Shown piece after piece: positions 61,418 to 64,000 of a stretch of 64,000 nucleotides of DNA. The translations under genes were made by a program, and so were the position numbers. Numbering within the stretch: position 1 is the first letter of the stretch; each line of letters opens with the position of its first letter. The DNA comes from Phycisphaerae bacterium (GTDB taxonomy: Bacteria > Planctomycetota > Phycisphaerae > Phycisphaerales > UBA1924): the NCBI GenBank assembly GCA_016793805.1, contig JAEUIZ010000015.1:47732-111731 (forward strand). Reading direction: 5' to 3'. Below the pieces are notes generated by a model that ran no database searches, was not told the DNA's origin, and worked only from the letters and a program-made list of their open reading frames with translations.

Positions 61418-62395
61418 TCAGCCGATACGGGCGGCATATCCGGCCAGCGCGGCGCGGAAGGGCGCGGGGTCGAGTCCGAGATCCGAGCGGGCCTTGGCGC
61501 CGCAGGCGGTGGAATCCTCGGCCCCCATGATCGCCATCCCGTCGTCGAACGGGAGGAGCGCCCCCAGCCCCGCGAGTCGCGCGACGCGGGCGGCCATCGC
61601 GGCGTGCTCGGACTGGATCGGCCTTGGGTCGAGGTCGGGCCGACCGCCGGGCACCGCGTCGCGCACGGCGGCGAGCAGTTCGGGCCACGAGAGCGTCTCG
61701 GGCCCGACAAGGTTGTAGACCTCCCCGATGGCGTCGGAGCGTTCGAGCGCGCTGGCGACGGCGCGGGCCACGTCCTCGACCGCGATGGGCTGGACGGACG
61801 CGGGATCGCGCTTCAGCGGCGCGAGCGGGACATCGCTGGCCGGCCCGCCGCCCACGAAGTACGGGAGGAAGAAGTACGGCGGCTTGCTCCCGGTGGCCCA
61901 GCCCTTGGCCAGACGCATGAACTCGCCCTCGGGCCCGTGCACCAGCGAGGGGCGGAGGATCGTCCAGTCGAGCCCGCTGCGGCGGAGGAGTTGCTCGGCG
62001 GCGAACTTGGACTGCTGGTAGCGCGTCGGCCCGTGGTCGCGGACCCCGAGGGCCGAGACCTGGACGAACCGGCGGACGCCCGCGCGGCGGGCGGCGTCGA
62101 TGATCCGGCGCGTCGTCTCGACGTGCGCTCTCTGAAACGTGTTGCCACCCGCTTCGCGGATGATCCCGATCGCGTTCACGCAGGCGGAGGCGCCGGCGAG
62201 GAGCGCGTCGAGGTCGGCGGGATCGGACGGATCGCCGATGACGGCGTGCAGACGCGGGTCGTGGGGGAGCGAGGCGGCCTTGGCGCGGTCGCGGGCGAGC
62301 GCGCGGACGTGCCACCCGCGGGCGAGGAGTTCGCGCACGATGGCTCGGCCGATGAATCCCGTGGCGCCGGCGATGGCTGCGATGCGGTCGGACAT
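61418..62395 (-). CDS. NAD(P)-binding epimerase-like protein (NDUFA9 type)
   Basis: The protein has 325 residues; GGAG precedes ATG 62395. The Rossmann motif GATGFIG is at residues 10-16. Further marks are GDPSDPADLDALLAGASACV, the YxxxK pair in RYQQSKFAAEQLLR, and ILRPSLVHGPEGEFM. These fit atypical short-chain reductases close to the NDUFA9/YbjT group, often of unknown substrate. The C-terminal ~90 residues (YNLVGPETLSWPELL) complete the family pattern. Confidence 0.88.
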   Translation of the reverse strand: MSDRIAAIAGATGFIGRAIVRELLARGWHVRALARDRAKAASLPHDPRLHAVIGDPSDPADLDALLAGASACVNAIGIIREAGGNTFQRAHVETTRRIIDAARRAGVRRFVQVSALGVRDHGPTRYQQSKFAAEQLLRRSGLDWTILRPSLVHGPEGEFMRLAKGWATGSKPPYFFLPYFVGGGPASDVPLAPLKRDPASVQPIAVEDVARAVASALERSDAIGEVYNLVGPETLSWPELLAAVRDAVPGGRPDLDPRPIQSEHAAMAARVARLAGLGALLPFDDGMAIMGAEDSTACGAKARSDLGLDPAPFRAALAGYAARIG

Positions 62396-62511
62396 GGGCG
62401 GGCTCCGAGAGTGCGGGAGGATATCGCGGCGTTCGGGGCAGGGGCGCGGCGGCGGGAGGGCGGCCGGGGGGGCGTCAGGATGTGGGCGATTCGTGCGTGC
62501 TCGGAATTGTC

Positions 62512-62540
62512 TTGACAGGCGAGGCCCGGCGTGGTGTACT
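62512..62540 (+). promoter_or_regulatory. Promoter of the RCC1-like gene
   Basis: Perfect TTGACA (62512-62517), 17-base spacer, TGTACT (62535-62540). It lies ~45 bases before ATG 62585, which has a strong GGAGG site. Confidence 0.65.
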
Positions 62541-62584
62541 GGAGCGGCCTCGGGACTCGGGTCGATCAGAAACGGAGGTCGAGC

Positions 62585-63890
62585 ATGATCCAGCGGCTCT
62601 CGGCTCTCGGCGTGGCTCTCGCGGCGCGCGCCTCGGCGTGAACTGATCGGAGGTCTGGCCGTGGTGGCCCTTGCGACGATTGCCGCGGCCCAGCCCCAGC
62701 GGAACTTCGGGCCGGTGCGGGGGTGGGGCGACGACATCGCATGGAAGCCGAAGCCTGAGGGCTACTTCAAGCACGTGGCGACGGGTTGGTATTTCAGTGT
62801 CGGACTCAGGCTTGATGGCACGATCGAAGTGTGGGGAGTCAACGGCCAATACAATGTCATCAACGGACGGCCTTCCGGCTCTGGGTGGGTCAAGATTGCC
62901 GCGGGCTACGAACACGCATACGCGATGGGTCCAGATGGAGCTGTCCTGGGCTGGGGGCGTGGTGATCACGGCGAAACGACCACTCCGACGACCATTCCAA
63001 ACTGCTACTCGGACATCGCTTGTGGCGAGAACTTTACGGTCGCAGTGAGGTGCGACGGTACTCTCGCTACATGGGGGCTCGACTACTGCTTCAACCCGGT
63101 TCCGCGCATGCCGACTGGCGGCCCGTTCGTCAAGGTCGCGGCGAGCGGGCACTTCGTCGCTGCCCTCCGTGCCACTGGTGATGACATCCCGGACCGGCTC
63201 GTTGTGTGGATGCCATCGCAGCCGCCGGATCCTGACTGGAAACCTCCATCTTGGCAAGGTCTTTGGCCGCCTGAGGGCTGCCTACCTCAACTCGCCACGC
63301 TCTTCGGCGAGATCTGGTGCGCAAGTCCGCTCTACCTCTGCTCGAACGTCCGGTTTGTTCCTGCCGCGATACTGGACACATTTCTTGCCGATTTCGACGC
63401 AGGTCACGCGCACGCGATGGGGATTGATCTCTTCACCGGCAGCCTAACGCTCTGGGGTGCTGACAATTTTGGCCAACGCAGCACGGCAGCAATCCCATGC
63501 CCCGCCGCGTGCGAGCAGCTGTACGGCGGCTGCTTTGGCGACCAGTGCTACAAAGCACCTCCGTCCCAGTTCCCATCAAGTGTCAAGCAAGCACGAGGCG
63601 GGTACTTTCACACGTCGATGCTGTTGCCAGACGATCGACTTCGAGCGTGGGGCAACAACACGATAGGACAAGCAAGTCCTCCCTCGGGCCGCTACATCAG
63701 GTTTTCATCGGCCTACTACCACGGAATCGCGTTGGGCCGCTGCTACGCGGACTGCAATGGCGATGGCTTGCTCAACGCGGCGGACATCACCTGTTGGCAG
63801 AATCGGCTCACGCTGGGCGATCTGGGCTGCGACTGCGACGGGAACGGGGTTCTAAGAGACTGTTTCAGAACGGCAGTTGCCTGGACTTGA
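62585..63890 (+). pseudogene. Secreted RCC1-like protein, frameshifted start and IS-truncated dockerin tail
   Basis: The body (from 62661, 409 codons) holds RCC1-like repeats, each with a G-x-x-H/F-x-x-A-L or V-W-G pattern (VATGWYFSVGLRLDGTIEVW; IAAGYEHAYAMGPDGAVLGW; YFHTSMLLPDDRLRAWG), so a beta-propeller is likely. ATG 62585 has a strong ribosome site but its frame stops after 18 residues (MIQRLSALGVALAARASA). A one-base gain or two-base loss near 62622-62632 would join it to RRELIGGLAVVALATIAAAQ, a proper signal peptide. GTG 62661 after GGAGGT is an alternative start. The tail begins a dockerin (CYADCNGDGLLNAADITC) but is cut at GNGVL by the IS element. Confidence 0.7.
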
Positions 63891-64000
63891 TCCGTGAGCA
63901 GACGAGCAGGGCGGCGGCGAGGTCGTGGAGGGCCTGGAAGTGTGTGCCCCAGCGTTCGTAGCAGAGCCGGAGGCGTCGGAAGTGGCTGAAGCACGCGAGC
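63856..64000 (-). mobile_element. End of an IS5-like insertion sequence with transposase C-terminus
   Basis: The element end reads GAGACTGTTTCAGAAC from 63856. On the minus strand the frame enters the window at its edge and ends with a stop at 63865, coding 44 residues (CFSHFRRLRLCYERWGTHFQ, then AALLVCSRIKSRQLPF). This is the C-terminal pattern of IS5-family transposases (FRRLRIRYER...). The bases before it (TAA, 63853-63855) could be the target duplication of the IS1031 subgroup (TNA), but the other end lies outside the window. It interrupts the dockerin tail of the RCC1-like gene. Confidence 0.8.

Noticed and set aside
1..64000. tRNA, rRNA, riboswitch and replication-origin signals
   Set aside because: No cloverleaf with a T-loop, rRNA segment, known riboswitch core or DnaA-box cluster was recognised on either strand by eye; a dedicated search was not possible.

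Overview
The window is high-GC bacterial DNA (roughly 70% by eye) that fits the Planctomycetota, most likely Phycisphaerae/Phycisphaerales. The signs are a DUF1549/DUF1553 plus DUF1501 gene pair, at least ten secreted proteins with GC-type dockerin-like tails (NCD.ST..P.LNVNDF.CF repeats), paired TPR/O-GlcNAc-transferase-like proteins, and an ECF sigma/anti-sigma/secreted-protein operon. No rRNA, tRNA or CRISPR array was recognised. The last 145 bases are the end of an IS5-like element.

Layout. 0-2.7 kb: two dockerin-tailed secreted proteins. 2.8-5.6 kb: sigma factor, anti-sigma factor, secreted protein. 5.6-12.1 kb: housekeeping genes (STAS protein, coaD, lipoprotein, D-amino-acid transaminase, murD, YdjY-like lipoprotein, tmk, plsY). 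12.2-14.3 kb: a two-gene secreted module whose first gene carries an 11-G tract at its signal peptide. 14.5-19.8 kb: DUF1549/1553, DUF1501 and a DegT-type aminotransferase. 19.9-25.0 kb: six dockerin-tailed secreted proteins on the minus strand. 25.1-26.0 kb: two secreted Cys-rich proteins. 26-31 kb: two amidohydrolase-related proteins. 31.3-33.7 kb: subtilase with an Ig-like domain and dockerin tail. 33.7-40.2 kb: apaG, two OGT-like genes, HtrA-type protease, panB. 40.3-42 kb: a type II restriction-modification system of PaeR7I/XhoI type that looks damaged. 42-45.6 kb: FkbM methyltransferase, lysA, Cys/Met PLP enzyme. 45.8-47.9 kb: a second, decayed, inverted copy of the 11-G module. 47.9-51.7 kb: MBL hydrolase, solute-binding lipoprotein, coiled-coil membrane protein. 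51.9-60.7 kb: O-antigen ligase, ComEC, sulfotransferase, methyltransferase and two glycosyltransferases (surface polysaccharide). 60.6-64 kb: HhH protein with a RelA-HD-like half, NAD(P)-binding protein, RCC1-like secreted protein cut by the IS element.

Two expression styles stand out. Many cytoplasmic or housekeeping genes have a TANNNT-like -10 box ending 5-8 nt before the start codon and no Shine-Dalgarno site, which predicts leaderless mRNAs. The secreted protein genes have clear Shine-Dalgarno sites, and several share a TATGCT -10 box. The strongest candidates for something new are the duplicated poly-G module, the paired lesions in the restriction-modification system, and the Cys/Gly-rich secreted proteins. 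All functional calls rest on reading the sequence and family knowledge; no search was run.
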